A stretch of 64,000 nucleotides of DNA, taken from Microbulbifer sp. HZ11. Lineage in GTDB: Bacteria; Pseudomonadota; Gammaproteobacteria; Pseudomonadales; Cellvibrionaceae. The notes below the pieces were generated by a model that was not told the DNA's origin, ran no database searches, and saw only the letters and a list, made by a program, of their open reading frames with translations. Position 1 is the first letter of the stretch. Every line of letters begins with the position of its first letter. Shown here one piece after another: positions 45,008 through 54,280 of the stretch. The stretch lies in the NCBI RefSeq assembly GCF_000708675.1, contig NZ_JELR01000002.1, forward strand, positions 434,001-498,000. Direction: 5' to 3'. Position numbers and translations under genes: made by a program.

Positions 45008-47536
45008 ATGGTTAAGCAAAAAATCGTCGTCATCGGCAACGGCATGGTGGGTCACCACTTCCTGGAACAACTGGCAAATCGTCCCGAACGGGAAATGTTC
45101 GACGTGCTGGTATTCTGCGCCGAACCCCGCCCCGCCTATGACCGGGTACACCTCTCCGAATACTTTGGCGGCCGCTCCGCCGACGACCTGGCCATGGGCA
45201 AGGTGGAGCAGTACCGCGAGTGGGGTTACGACCTGCGTCTGAACGATGCCGCCGTGGGCATCGACCGCGAGAACAAAATCGTAACTTCTGCCAGTGGCGC
45301 GAGTGAAGCGTACGATCACCTGATCCTGGCTACCGGCTCCTATCCTTTTGTACCGCCGATTCCCGGCCACCAGCACGACAAGTGCTTCGTCTACCGCACC
45401 ATTGAAGACCTCGACAAAATTCAGGCCGCCGCCAAAGAAGGCAAGGTTGGCGTGGTTGTGGGCGGTGGTCTGCTGGGGCTGGAAGCGGCCAACGCGCTCA
45501 AACAGCTCGGCCTGGAAGCACACGTGGTGGAATTCGCCCCGGGCCTGATGTCCGTACAGCTGGACGAAGGCGGCTCCAAACTGCTGCGGGAAAAAATTGA
45601 AGAGCTGGGCGTAACCGTTCACACCAGCACCGCCACCGAACTGATCGAAGAAGTGGACGGCGGTCGCCTGCGTATGAACTTCAAAGGCGACAAGTCCCTG
45701 GATACCGACTTGATTGTGTTTTCCGCCGGTATCCGCCCGGAAGACAGCCTGGCGAAATCCGCTGGTATCGAACTGGGTGAGCGCGGCGGTATCGTGGTGG
45801 ACAATACCTGCCGCACCTCCGACAAAAATATTTTCGCCATCGGCGAGTGTGCCCTGTTCAACAACTTTATCTACGGTCTGGTAGCCCCCGGCTACACCAT
45901 GGCGCGCACCGCGGTTTCCCTACTGTGTGGCGAGGCAGCGGAATTCAACGGCGCGGACATGAGCACCAAGCTGAAACTGCTGGGTGTGGAAGTGGGCTCC
46001 ATCGGCGACGCACACGGCCGCGCGGAAGGTTCCGCCGCGATCACCTTTGTCGATGAACAGACTGGCGTGTACAAGCGCATGATTACCGACCGCGAAGGCA
46101 AGAAACTACGCGGTGCGGTACTGGTGGGCGACACCGGCGATTACGACACCCTGCTGCAATACCACCTGAACGATATGGATCTGCCGGAACACCCGGAACA
46201 ACTGATCCTGCCGGCACTGGACGGCGCCGCCCCGACTCTCGGTGCCGACGCGCTGCCAGATACCGCCACCATTTGTTCCTGTCACAACGTCAGCAAAGGC
46301 GACATCGTCGGCGCGGTTCAGGGCGGTTGCTGCTCTGTGGGCGAAGTCAAAGACTGCACCAAGGCGGCCACCGGCTGTGGTGGCTGTTCTGCACTGCTGA
46401 AAAACGTGGTGGACACAGAGCTCGCGGCCCTGGGTATGGAAGTGAACAACGACCTCTGCCCGCACTTCCCCTACACCCGCCAGGAAATTTTCCACATGGT
46501 GCAGGTGGAGGAAATCAAAACCTTCGACGAGCTACTGCACAAGCACGGCACCGGTAAAGGCTGTGAAATCTGTAAGCCCACCGCGGCTTCCATTTTCGCA
46601 TCCCTGTGGAACGAACATATTCACAAAAAGCCCCACGTTGGCCTGCAGGACACCAACGATACCTTTATGGCGAATATGCAGAAAAACGGTACCTACTCCG
46701 TGGTTCCGCGTATTGCCGGCGGTGAGATTACTCCCGACAAACTGATCGTGCTGGGTCAGGTGGCGAAGAAATACGATCTGTATACCAAGATCACCGGCGG
46801 CCAGCGTATCGACCTGTTTGGCGCTCGCTTGGAAGAGCTGCCGGAGATCTGGCGCGAGCTGACCGATGCGGGCTTTGAGACTGGCCACGCGTACGGTAAA
46901 TCCCTGCGCACCGTTAAATCCTGTGTGGGTAGTACCTGGTGTCGCTTTGGTGTGCAGGACAGTGTGGGCATGGCGCTTATGGTAGAGAACCGCTACAAGG
47001 GCCTGCGTTCCCCGCACAAAATCAAGATGGCGGTTTCCGGTTGTACCCGTGAGTGTGCGGAAGCCCAGAGCAAAGATATTGGTGTGATTGCGACCGAGAA
47101 CGGCTGGAACCTGTATGTGTGTGGTAACGGTGGTATGCGCCCCCGTCACGCGGATTTGTTTGCGACGGATCTCGACGATGTGACGCTGATTAAATATATC
47201 GACCGTGTGCTGATGTTCTATGTGCGCACGGCGGACAAGTTGCAGCGTACTTCGGTTTGGCTGGAAAACCTGGAAGGTGGTCTGGATTACCTGCGTGAGG
47301 TGGTGATCGAGGACAAGCTGGGTATCTGCGATGAGCTGGAACGCCAGATGACCAATGTGGTTGGCACTTACCAGTGTGAGTGGAAAACCGCGATCAACGA
47401 TCCGGAAATGGTCAAGCGCTTCCGCCAGTTCGTAAATACCGACGAGAAAGACGAGAAAATCGTCTTCGTGGAAGAGCGCGAACAACGCCGCCCTGCGACT
47501 CAGGAAGAAATCGTCAAGATTGCCGAGCCGGCTTAA
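45008..47536 (+). CDS. nirB: Assimilatory nitrite reductase large subunit NirB
   Basis: NirB reduces nitrite to ammonium with NADH or NADPH. The 842-residue protein has an N-terminal FAD/NAD-binding module (KIVVIGNGMVGH and VVVGGGLLGLEAA), one or two BFD-type [2Fe-2S] domains (CSCHNVSKGDI and GCGGCSALL near 420-465), a ferredoxin-reductase-like middle, and the siroheme/[4Fe-4S] domain with cysteines in SCVGSTWCRFG (near 637) and VSGCTRECAEAQ (near 677). All cofactor motifs are intact. It is followed by nirD after a palindromic repeat. Confidence 0.97.
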   Translation: MVKQKIVVIGNGMVGHHFLEQLANRPEREMFDVLVFCAEPRPAYDRVHLSEYFGGRSADDLAMGKVEQYREWGYDLRLNDAAVGIDRENKIVTSASGASEAYDHLILATGSYPFVPPIPGHQHDKCFVYRTIEDLDKIQAAAKEGKVGVVVGGGLLGLEAANALKQLGLEAHVVEFAPGLMSVQLDEGGSKLLREKIEELGVTVHTSTATELIEEVDGGRLRMNFKGDKSLDTDLIVFSAGIRPEDSLAKSAGIELGERGGIVVDNTCRTSDKNIFAIGECALFNNFIYGLVAPGYTMARTAVSLLCGEAAEFNGADMSTKLKLLGVEVGSIGDAHGRAEGSAAITFVDEQTGVYKRMITDREGKKLRGAVLVGDTGDYDTLLQYHLNDMDLPEHPEQLILPALDGAAPTLGADALPDTATICSCHNVSKGDIVGAVQGGCCSVGEVKDCTKAATGCGGCSALLKNVVDTELAALGMEVNNDLCPHFPYTRQEIFHMVQVEEIKTFDELLHKHGTGKGCEICKPTAASIFASLWNEHIHKKPHVGLQDTNDTFMANMQKNGTYSVVPRIAGGEITPDKLIVLGQVAKKYDLYTKITGGQRIDLFGARLEELPEIWRELTDAGFETGHAYGKSLRTVKSCVGSTWCRFGVQDSVGMALMVENRYKGLRSPHKIKMAVSGCTRECAEAQSKDIGVIATENGWNLYVCGNGGMRPRHADLFATDLDDVTLIKYIDRVLMFYVRTADKLQRTSVWLENLEGGLDYLREVVIEDKLGICDELERQMTNVVGTYQCEWKTAINDPEMVKRFRQFVNTDEKDEKIVFVEEREQRRPATQEEIVKIAEPA

Positions 47537-47570
47537 GTTTTTTCCCGGCCCGGTGGCGGCGAGTCACCGG

Positions 47571-47669
47571 GTGCGGGTTTTCAGGACCGAGCTGGGCGCC
47601 CCCCTGGGAACCCATCCATGGGCGCTGCGGCGCAAACTTCCTGTTTGCGACGCTCCTGAAAACCCGCAC
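47571..47669. repeat. Long intergenic palindrome after nirB
   Basis: GTGCGGGTTTTCAGGA (47571-47586) and its exact complement (47654-47669) form 16-bp arms. Inside lie AACCCATCCATGGGCGCT and CGCAAAC-TTCCT-GTTTGCG. It starts 35 bases past the nirB stop and shares the arm pattern CCGGGT...TTTTCAGGA with the elements near 52640 and 53170. A role as terminator or REP-like element is inferred. Confidence 0.7.
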
Positions 47670-47806
47670 TCGGCGCCTCGCCTTCGCATCGAACTAATTT
47701 AGTCCGCCCCGCGTCATTCCGGCGCAGGCCGGAATCCAGCCCCACAGAAGCTGGAAAAGAACACAAGTTTTAAGATTTTCACCACCACCATTTGTGGAGA
47801 ACCAGA

Positions 47807-48160
47807 ATGAGCGAAGTTGCCATAACCCGCGCCGAGTGGCTGCAAGTCTGCAAGCGATCAGACCTTGTAGCCGATTCCGGAGTGTGCGCTCTTGTGGGCG
47901 GTCGTCAGATTGCCCTGTTTTTTTTACCCGAGCAGGAACCCCAGTTGTACGCCATCGATAACTGGGATCCTATCGCCAATGCCGGCGTGATCGGCCGCGG
48001 CCTTGTGGCCGAGATCGACGGTGAGCTGACCGTTGCCTCGCCGCTGTACAAGCAGCACTACCGCCTGAGCGACGGCCAGTGCCTGGAAGAGGAAGAGATC
48101 AAGCTGGAGATATTCCCCGTTGCCTTTGAGGGCGATGATGTTCTGATTCAGGTTGGCTAA
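47807..48160 (+). CDS. nirD: Nitrite reductase small subunit NirD
   Basis: NirD is the small Rieske-fold partner of NirB. The 117-residue protein has LYAIDNWDPIANAGVIGRG and VASPLYKQHYRLSDGQCLEE, typical NirD segments, and lacks the Cys/His pairs that bind a Rieske cluster, as in other NirD proteins. The ATG at 47807 with GGAGA upstream fits the family start; the frame opens five codons earlier. It lies between nirB and the nitrate reductase gene and is separated from nirB by a long palindrome. Confidence 0.94.
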   Translation: MSEVAITRAEWLQVCKRSDLVADSGVCALVGGRQIALFFLPEQEPQLYAIDNWDPIANAGVIGRGLVAEIDGELTVASPLYKQHYRLSDGQCLEEEEIKLEIFPVAFEGDDVLIQVG

Positions 48161-48215
48161 TCGATAATCCGATCGGCCGATTAAAAGAAGAAGCAAACAA
48201 AATAAGCAGTCGAAG

Positions 48216-50918
48216 ATGGCATTAACAGAACTGTTCAGCGCCCACAGATCCTGCACCACCTGCCCCTATTGCGGCGTGGGTTGCGGGGTGGCGGCGACGC
48301 GGGAGTCCAGCCCGGCCACTGGTGAGGATGTGATCCGCATTGAGGGAGATCAGCAGCATCCGGCCAACAAAGGCAAGCTGTGCGTCAAGGGTTCTTCCCT
48401 GGCGGATACTCTCGGCAACCACGGGCGTCTGTTAAAGCCGCAGTTGCACGGCGAAGAGTGCGACTGGGAAACGGCGCTGGAATTTGCCGCGTCGCGACTG
48501 CGCGAGACCATCGACGAGCACGGGCCGGATTCGGTGGCGTTTTACCTGTCCGGTCAGTTGTTGACGGAAGATTATTACGTTGCCAACAAACTGATGAAGG
48601 GATTTATCGGCACGGGCAATGTGGATACCAATTCCCGCCTGTGTATGTCCTCTGCGGTGGCCGCCTACAAACGTGCATTTGGCGCGGATGCGGTGCCGTG
48701 TAATTACGAGGATCTGGACGAGGCGGAGCTGGTGGTTCTGATCGGCTCCAATGCCGCCTGGACTCACCCGATTCTGTTCCAACGGATGCAGGCGGCCAAT
48801 GCGAAACTGGTGGTGGTAGATCCCCGCGGTAGTGCCACCAGTGAAATGGCGGATATGCATCTGGCGATCACCCCGGGTAGTGATGCGGCGCTATTTAACG
48901 GTCTGCTGCACTATCTCACCGAATTCGGTGCCCTGGATCAGGGGTTTATCGACAACCACACGGAAAGTTTTACCGACGCGCTTTACGTGGCCGCGGAGTG
49001 GACGCCGGAGAAAGTAGCGGAATACTGCAGTGTGGAGCTGGAGCAATTGCTCGCTTTTTACGAGCTGTTCCGCACCACAGAAAAAACCATCAGCTTCTAT
49101 TCCCAGGGCGTCAATCAGTCCAGCACAGGCACCGATAAAAACAACACCATTATCAATTGCCACCTAGCCACCGGCCGCATCGGCAAGCCCGGTTGTGGCC
49201 CCTTCTCCATCACCGGCCAGCCCAATGCCATGGGCGGGCGCGAGGTGGGCGGGCTGGCGAATATGCTCGCCGCGCATATGGATTTCACCGAAGACAATAT
49301 CGACCGCGTGGGCCGCTTCTGGAATGCCACAAAGATGGCACAGGGCCCGGGCCTGAAAGCGGTGGATCTGTTTAACGCGGTGGAGAGCGGTCAGATCAAG
49401 GCCGTGTGGATCATGGCCACCAATCCGGCGGTGAGTATGCCGGATGCACGCCGCGTCGCCGCCGCCCTGAAAAACTGCCCCACGGTGATCGTCTCCGACT
49501 GCGTCGGCGATACCGATACCGCGCGCACCGCCGACCTGCTGCTACCCGCGACCACCTGGGGGGAAAAGACCGGCACCGTCACCAACTCCGAGCGCCGTAT
49601 CTCCCGTCAGAAAGGTTTTCTGCCGAAACCGGGGGAAGCCCGCCACGACTGGGAAATCATCTGCGAGGTGGCAAAGCGCCTCGGCTTTGGCGAAGCGTTT
49701 GATTTTGAAACCCCGGCAGATATTTTCCGCGAGCACGCCGCCCTGTCCGGGTTTGAAAACACCCGTGACCAGGCCCGCCGCGCCTTCGATATTTCCGCGC
49801 TGGCGAATATCAGCGATCAGGAATACGACTTCTTTACTCCGGTGCAGTGGCCGGTGAACGCCGAACATCCCCACGGCACCGCGCGCCTGTTCAGCGACGG
49901 CGACTTCTACACCCCCAATGGCCGCGCCCGCTTTGTCGCCGTACAGCCCCGGTGCCCGAAGCAGGAAGCCCGCGACGAATACCCGCTGGTGTTGAACAGC
50001 GGCCGTCTGCGCGACCAGTGGCACACCATGACCCGCACCGGCCGCGCGCGCAAACTCCTCGACCACAGCGAAGCACCAGAACTGCACGTACACCCGCAGG
50101 AAGCGTCTAAATTCGGTATCGAAGATGCACAACTGGTGCGCGTGGAAAGCGAAAAAGGCCAGTTCTTCGGCCGCGCAAAAGTTACCAGCAGTCAGAAACC
50201 CGGCCAACTGTTTGCCCCGATCCACTGGAGCGACAGCCTCGCCCACAACGCCACCGTCAGCGCCCTGGCCATCCCCTTCACCGACCCCTTCTCCGGCCAG
50301 CCGGAACTGAAGCAGGTAGCGGTAAAAGTCGAACCACTCTCTGCCCACAGCTACGCCTGCCTGCTACTGCGCAGCAAAGCCGCAGAAGAACTCCACAGCC
50401 GCCTGCAGGCCGGCGACACGCAATTGTTTGAAACCATCCTGCACTGGTACCGGGTACCGGTGGAAGGCGGTTACCGTTTCGAATTGGCCCTGAAAAAGCA
50501 ACCGGACTGGCAGTCCATGGCCGACAAGCTGTTCAACCTGAGCGGCAAACAACTCAATCGCAAACAGCTGCAACTGCCCAGCGGCGAACGCTGGTTGCTG
50601 CACAGTGAAGAGATGGAATTACTGGTCTTCACCAGCGCCGACTGGCAGGGCCTGCCGGACCGCAAAACTCTGGAAAACGCCCTGCAAGAGCCACTACCAG
50701 ACGCACCTGCAAAACTCTTACATGACGTCCCCGCCGGTGCGCAGATGGTATGCACCTGCCTGCAGGTTTCCCGCAAGGAAATCGAAGCGGCGATTGCCGA
50801 AGGTGCGGCCTCCGTTGATGAGCTGGGTGAACTGCTGGGATGTGGTACCAACTGCGGTTCCTGCAAGCCGGAAATCTCAGCGCTGCTGAATACCAACCTT
50901 GCAGTAGCGGTTGGGTAA
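48216..50918 (+). CDS. nasA: Assimilatory nitrate reductase catalytic subunit
   Basis: This molybdenum enzyme reduces nitrate to nitrite in the cytoplasm. The 900-residue protein has an N-terminal [4Fe-4S] site (CTTCPYCGVGC near 14-24 and GKLCVKG near 53), the molybdenum-ligand Cys in NSRLCMSSAVAAYK near 142, molybdopterin-binding segments such as SQGVNQSSTGTDKNN and MATNPAVSMPD, and a C-terminal BFD-type [2Fe-2S] domain (CTCLQVSRKEI and GCGTNCGSCKPEI, about 848-890). It needs the MobA/MoeA cofactor made by neighbours. Three REP-like units follow before moeA. Confidence 0.96.
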   Translation: MALTELFSAHRSCTTCPYCGVGCGVAATRESSPATGEDVIRIEGDQQHPANKGKLCVKGSSLADTLGNHGRLLKPQLHGEECDWETALEFAASRLRETIDEHGPDSVAFYLSGQLLTEDYYVANKLMKGFIGTGNVDTNSRLCMSSAVAAYKRAFGADAVPCNYEDLDEAELVVLIGSNAAWTHPILFQRMQAANAKLVVVDPRGSATSEMADMHLAITPGSDAALFNGLLHYLTEFGALDQGFIDNHTESFTDALYVAAEWTPEKVAEYCSVELEQLLAFYELFRTTEKTISFYSQGVNQSSTGTDKNNTIINCHLATGRIGKPGCGPFSITGQPNAMGGREVGGLANMLAAHMDFTEDNIDRVGRFWNATKMAQGPGLKAVDLFNAVESGQIKAVWIMATNPAVSMPDARRVAAALKNCPTVIVSDCVGDTDTARTADLLLPATTWGEKTGTVTNSERRISRQKGFLPKPGEARHDWEIICEVAKRLGFGEAFDFETPADIFREHAALSGFENTRDQARRAFDISALANISDQEYDFFTPVQWPVNAEHPHGTARLFSDGDFYTPNGRARFVAVQPRCPKQEARDEYPLVLNSGRLRDQWHTMTRTGRARKLLDHSEAPELHVHPQEASKFGIEDAQLVRVESEKGQFFGRAKVTSSQKPGQLFAPIHWSDSLAHNATVSALAIPFTDPFSGQPELKQVAVKVEPLSAHSYACLLLRSKAAEELHSRLQAGDTQLFETILHWYRVPVEGGYRFELALKKQPDWQSMADKLFNLSGKQLNRKQLQLPSGERWLLHSEEMELLVFTSADWQGLPDRKTLENALQEPLPDAPAKLLHDVPAGAQMVCTCLQVSRKEIEAAIAEGAASVDELGELLGCGTNCGSCKPEISALLNTNLAVAVG

Positions 50919-50936
50919 GCACCGAATAGTTCTCAC

Positions 50937-51249
50937 GTCATGCCGGACTTGATCCGGCATCCAGCTTCGTAGTGCTGGATTCCGGGTCGAGCCCGGAATG
51001 ACGAGAGAGCGGTGAATCAACCGGTAAGTACGATACAGCTACTCTCAAGCTCTATCACTGTCATGCCGGACCTGATCCGGCATCCGGCTTCGGAACTCTG
51101 GATTCCGGATCGAGCCTGGAATGACGGGAGAGTGACGAATCAACCTGTAAGTACGATATACCTACTCTCAACCTCTATCAGCGTCATGCCGGACTTGATC
51201 CGGCATCCAGCTTCGTAGCGCTGGATTCCGGGTCAAGCCCGGAATGACG
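50937..51249 (+). repeat. Three tandem REP-like units, 123-bp period
   Basis: GTCATGCCGGACTTGATCC-type units start at 50937, 51060 and 51183, each about 67 bases long and separated by nearly identical spacers (GTGAATCAACCGGTAAGTACG and close variants). The period is 123 bases. Each unit contains two hairpins (CCGGACTTGATCCGG and TCCGGGTCAAGCCCGGA). The array fills most of the 422-base nasA-moeA gap; no supported gene lies there. Confidence 0.9.
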
Positions 51250-51340
51250 TTAGAGCGAACAATCCCATCTCAGCACTTGGCAAATCCCACCCAGCCCAGC
51301 TATCTTCTCGACCAAACAGACAAGATTTAAGGCAATAACA

Positions 51341-52594
51341 ATGACTGATGCCTGTGCAGAAAACGGCCTGCGTTCCGTAGAAGTGGCCAAGCAGATGCTG
51401 ATCGACAGCATCAACCCCATCACCGCGAGCGAAACCATCCCATTAAGTCAGGCCTGTGGCCGCGTACTGGCCGAGCCCGTACTGTCCGCACTCGACCTGC
51501 CCCCCTGCGACAACTCCGCCATGGACGGCTACGCCCTGAGCGGCGACCGTGACAGCTACACCATCATCGGCAAAAGCCTCGCCGGCCACCCTTTTTTTGG
51601 CACTCTGGAACCAGGCCAAGCCACCCGTATCACCACCGGTGCCGCCGTACCCACGGGCGCCGACCGCGTACAGATGCAGGAAAACTGCAATTTAGATGGC
51701 GACCAGCTCACCATGAGCCGCCCCGCCAAACCCGGCGAAAACATTCGCCGCCGCGGCGAAGACGTCCATACCGGACAGAGCCTCATACCAGTCGGTTCCA
51801 AAATCAAAGTCCCCCACATTGCACTGTTAGCCGGCGCCGGTGTGGCCGAAGTCACGGTACTGCGCAAACTCAAAGCCGCCCTGCTTTCCATCGGTGATGA
51901 ACTGAAACCCATCGGCACCCCGGCATCCGAATTGGGCGATGGCGATATCTACGATAGCAATCGAATTGCACTGCAGGCTGCATTAGAACAACTGGATGTG
52001 GATATTCTGGATCTCGGCTACTGGCCGGACCAGCCAGAAAAAATCCGCGAGGCGTTTATCAAAGCCCGCGACAACGCAGACTTTGTCATTACCAGCGGTG
52101 GTGTATCCGTCGGTGAAGCGGATTTCACCAAAACCGTTTTGCAGGAACTCGGCGAAATCGGTTTCTGGAAGCTCGCGATCAAACCTGGCAAACCCTTCGC
52201 CTTCGGTCGCCTCCCCAAAGCCGATGGTGAAGCTTTATTCTTCGGCCTCCCTGGAAATCCTGTTTCTGCCATCGTCACCCTGTATCAACTGGTCGTCCCC
52301 GCCCTAGAAAAACTACGCGGCACCTCCGAACAATTCCGCCAGCTCCCACTGCAGGTTCGCGCGCGTCTGCTGAACGATATCCGCAAGAGACCTGGACGCA
52401 CGGATTATCAACGCGGGTTTACCTATCGTGATGAGGATGGGATTCAGGTGGTGGAGACTCGCGGTATTCAGGGGAGTCATATTCTTTCCGGCTTTGCGGC
52501 GGCGAACTGTTTTGTTGTTTTGCCTCGGGAAGGCGGGGATTGTGAAACTGGGGATTGGGTTACGGTGGAACCCTTTTCTGCGCCTTTGATGTAG
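51341..52594 (+). CDS. moeA: Molybdopterin molybdenumtransferase MoeA
   Basis: MoeA inserts molybdenum into adenylated molybdopterin. The 417-residue protein has domain motifs LPPCDNSAMDGYAL near 53, RITTGAAVPTGADRVQMQEN near 88, RRRGEDV near 130, LLSIGDEL near 185, YDSNRIALQAAL, ITSGGVSVGEADFTK near 247, and GLPGNPVSAIVTLYQL near 303. It completes the cofactor pathway with MobA for the nitrate reductase. The ATG at 51341 follows AAGG. A long palindrome lies just past the stop. Confidence 0.96.
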   Translation: MTDACAENGLRSVEVAKQMLIDSINPITASETIPLSQACGRVLAEPVLSALDLPPCDNSAMDGYALSGDRDSYTIIGKSLAGHPFFGTLEPGQATRITTGAAVPTGADRVQMQENCNLDGDQLTMSRPAKPGENIRRRGEDVHTGQSLIPVGSKIKVPHIALLAGAGVAEVTVLRKLKAALLSIGDELKPIGTPASELGDGDIYDSNRIALQAALEQLDVDILDLGYWPDQPEKIREAFIKARDNADFVITSGGVSVGEADFTKTVLQELGEIGFWKLAIKPGKPFAFGRLPKADGEALFFGLPGNPVSAIVTLYQLVVPALEKLRGTSEQFRQLPLQVRARLLNDIRKRPGRTDYQRGFTYRDEDGIQVVETRGIQGSHILSGFAAANCFVVLPREGGDCETGDWVTVEPFSAPLM

Positions 52595-52635
52595 CTCTGT
52601 GGTCCCGAGTAAGCGAGTTTTTTGGCGGAAAAGCA

Positions 52636-52808
52636 CCGGGTGTAGCTTTTCGAAACCGCTGTAAACCCCGCAAGCGGGGCCGGCCGCCAATCACAGATTG
52701 ACGTCGTTCGGCTGCGCGTGAAGCAGTGCTTCGCAATCGCTTGCCTCACCCCTACACGCTGCGGCGGCGACGTCCCTGTCGCTCACGCTTTCGAAAAGCT
52801 ACACCCGG
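52636..52808. repeat. Long intergenic palindrome after moeA
   Basis: CCGGGTGTAGCTTTTCGAAA (52636-52655) is exactly complementary to 52789-52808, a 20-bp arm. Inside are a CCCCGC-AA-GCGGGG hairpin and the segment GGCGACGTCCCTGTCGC, which resembles the core of the element at 53166-53273. It is the most perfect copy of this family in the window and lies between moeA and the ABM gene. Confidence 0.75.
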
Positions 52809-52854
52809 CACTTTACCTTCACATTTTACATTTCCCTCTGAACAAGGAGCTAGC

Positions 52855-53148
52855 GTGATTCTTGAAGTAGCGATTCTGGACGTAAAGCCAAGTCAGAATG
52901 AAGAATTCGAACGCGCCTTCAAAAAGGCACAATGCATCATTTCCTCGATGCCAGGCTACATAAATCACCAATTACAAAAGTGCCTTGAAAAAGAAAGCCG
53001 CTACATCCTGTTGGTGAATTGGGAAAAACTAGAAGACCACACCCAGGGCTTCCGAAAATCCCCCGAATACCAAAGCTGGAAAGCCCTCCTCCACCACTTC
53101 TACGATCCATTCCCAGAAGTAGAGCACTACTCCCTAGTCGAACTGTAA
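52855..53148 (+). CDS. ABM-domain (antibiotic biosynthesis monooxygenase-like) protein
   Basis: The 97-residue protein has a dimeric ferredoxin-like ABM fold: an initial strand (ILEVAILDVKPSQNEEFE), SSMPGYINHQLQKCLEKESR, VNWEKLEDHTQGFRKSPEYQ and a final strand. Many such small proteins have unknown substrates, some being haem- or quinone-related monooxygenases. The frame opens at 52726, but the GTG at 52855 has AAGGAG upstream and matches family length. It is flanked by long palindromes on both sides. I make no functional call beyond the fold. Confidence 0.8.
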   Translation: MILEVAILDVKPSQNEEFERAFKKAQCIISSMPGYINHQLQKCLEKESRYILLVNWEKLEDHTQGFRKSPEYQSWKALLHHFYDPFPEVEHYSLVEL

Positions 53149-53165
53149 AAACCCCGATGCGAAGG

Positions 53166-53273
53166 CCAAGTGCCGGGTATGGGGTTTCAGGAGCGTCGGC
53201 GACAGGGACGTCGCCGACGCAGCGTACAGGGATGTATTCACAGCGGTCCTGAAACCCCATACCCGGTGCTTGG
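53166..53273. repeat. Long intergenic palindrome before trmH
   Basis: The 27-base arms at 53166-53192 and 53247-53273 are complementary except at two adjacent positions. The arm carries GCCGGGTATGGGGTTTCAGG. The core is CGTCGGCGAC-AGGGAC-GTCGCCGACG, a 10-bp hairpin, followed by GCGTACAGGGATG. It lies between the ABM gene and trmH. Confidence 0.75.
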
Positions 53274-53370
53274 CCGCCACCAAACCGTCCGAGTAGGGAC
53301 CACAAAGCCCACCATAAACCACAGTGCTATAATCCGCGGCCAACAGAAGACCGAACAAGACAGAAGTACC

Positions 53371-54057
53371 ATGAGCCGCAGCCGCTACGAGAAATTCAAG
53401 CAGGTGCTCCGCCAGCGCCAGCACGATATGACGATCCTTACCGACCAGGTACATAAAGCCCAAAATATCTCTGCCATGCTGCGGACTGCCGACGCTGTCG
53501 GCATCCCCGAAATCCACATGGTGCAGCCCACCCACGGCCACAAGATTTATCACAACACCGCCGGAGGCAGTGGCCGCTTTACGGGGAACAGAGTCTACCC
53601 CGATATTCAAACCGGTATGGCTCATCTAAAACAGCAGGGCATGCACCTCTACGCCGCCCACTGGTCCGACCGCGCCATCGACTACCGACAAGCCGACTAC
53701 ACCCAGCCCTTCGCCCTCGTCATGGGCGCCGAGAAAGATGGCCTCAGCGACTACGCTGCCGAGCACGCCGACGACCATGTCACCATCCCGATTATCGGCA
53801 TGGTGGAAAGCTACAACGTGAGTGTGGCCGCGGCGATTATTCTTCAGGAAGCGATGTATCAGAGGACCAACGCGGGAATGTATGAAAACAAAGAGCTCGA
53901 CGAAGATGACCCGAAAATAAAAGACATCCTGTTTCGCTGGATGCACCCGAAAATGGTGAGATATTGTGAGCAGTACAAGTTGCCATTTCCGGAGCTGGAT
54001 GAGGATGGCGATATTATTCCGCCTAAAGACTCAAAGTACCGCCGACCGAAAAGCTGA
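53371..54057 (+). CDS. trmH: tRNA (guanosine-18-2'-O)-methyltransferase TrmH
   Basis: TrmH methylates the ribose of G18 in the tRNA D-loop. The 228-residue SPOUT-family protein has motif 1 QNISAMLRTADAVGIPEIH near 34, motif 2 FALVMGAEKDGLSDYA near 115 and motif 3 TIPIIGMVESYNVSVAAAII near 140, with the knot-forming Asn/Ser. The frame opens at 53170 within a palindrome, but the ATG at 53371 matches the family start. Length is close to that of the 229-residue E. coli enzyme. Confidence 0.95.
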   Translation: MSRSRYEKFKQVLRQRQHDMTILTDQVHKAQNISAMLRTADAVGIPEIHMVQPTHGHKIYHNTAGGSGRFTGNRVYPDIQTGMAHLKQQGMHLYAAHWSDRAIDYRQADYTQPFALVMGAEKDGLSDYAAEHADDHVTIPIIGMVESYNVSVAAAIILQEAMYQRTNAGMYENKELDEDDPKIKDILFRWMHPKMVRYCEQYKLPFPELDEDGDIIPPKDSKYRRPKS

Positions 54058-54066
54058 CCGGCTGAT

Positions 54067-54200
54067 CGTCATGTAGGATTCGATCCTGCATCTCGCTTCG
54101 TAGCACTGGATTCCGGGTCAAGCCCGGAATGACGAGGGGGATCGATTCCCGCACCCAACTTTACAGAAACCGTCATGCCGGACTTGATCCGGAATGACGG
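54067..54200 (+). repeat. REP-like unit and a shortened unit
   Basis: A full unit of the family seen after nasA runs from 54067 to 54134. A short form at 54171-54200 joins the first hairpin arm directly to the terminal GGAATGACGG, so the middle is missing. Deletion between the repeated CCGGA segments would explain it. Confidence 0.75.
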
Positions 54201-54280
54201 CTGCGCGTTGCTTTAGCCAAAGCACCCATCTACCCTTGGCACACCATTTTCAAGACCAAGTATTCCTCAAGGAGGACGCA

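Noticed and set aside
46532-47485. 317-codon minus-strand ORF inside nirB
   Set aside because: Antisense to the conserved siroheme domain of NirB; its translation has no recognisable features.
51012-51218. 68-codon ORF in the tandem repeats
   Set aside because: The frame is formed by translating the REP-like units, so its internal repetition reflects the DNA repeat rather than a protein.
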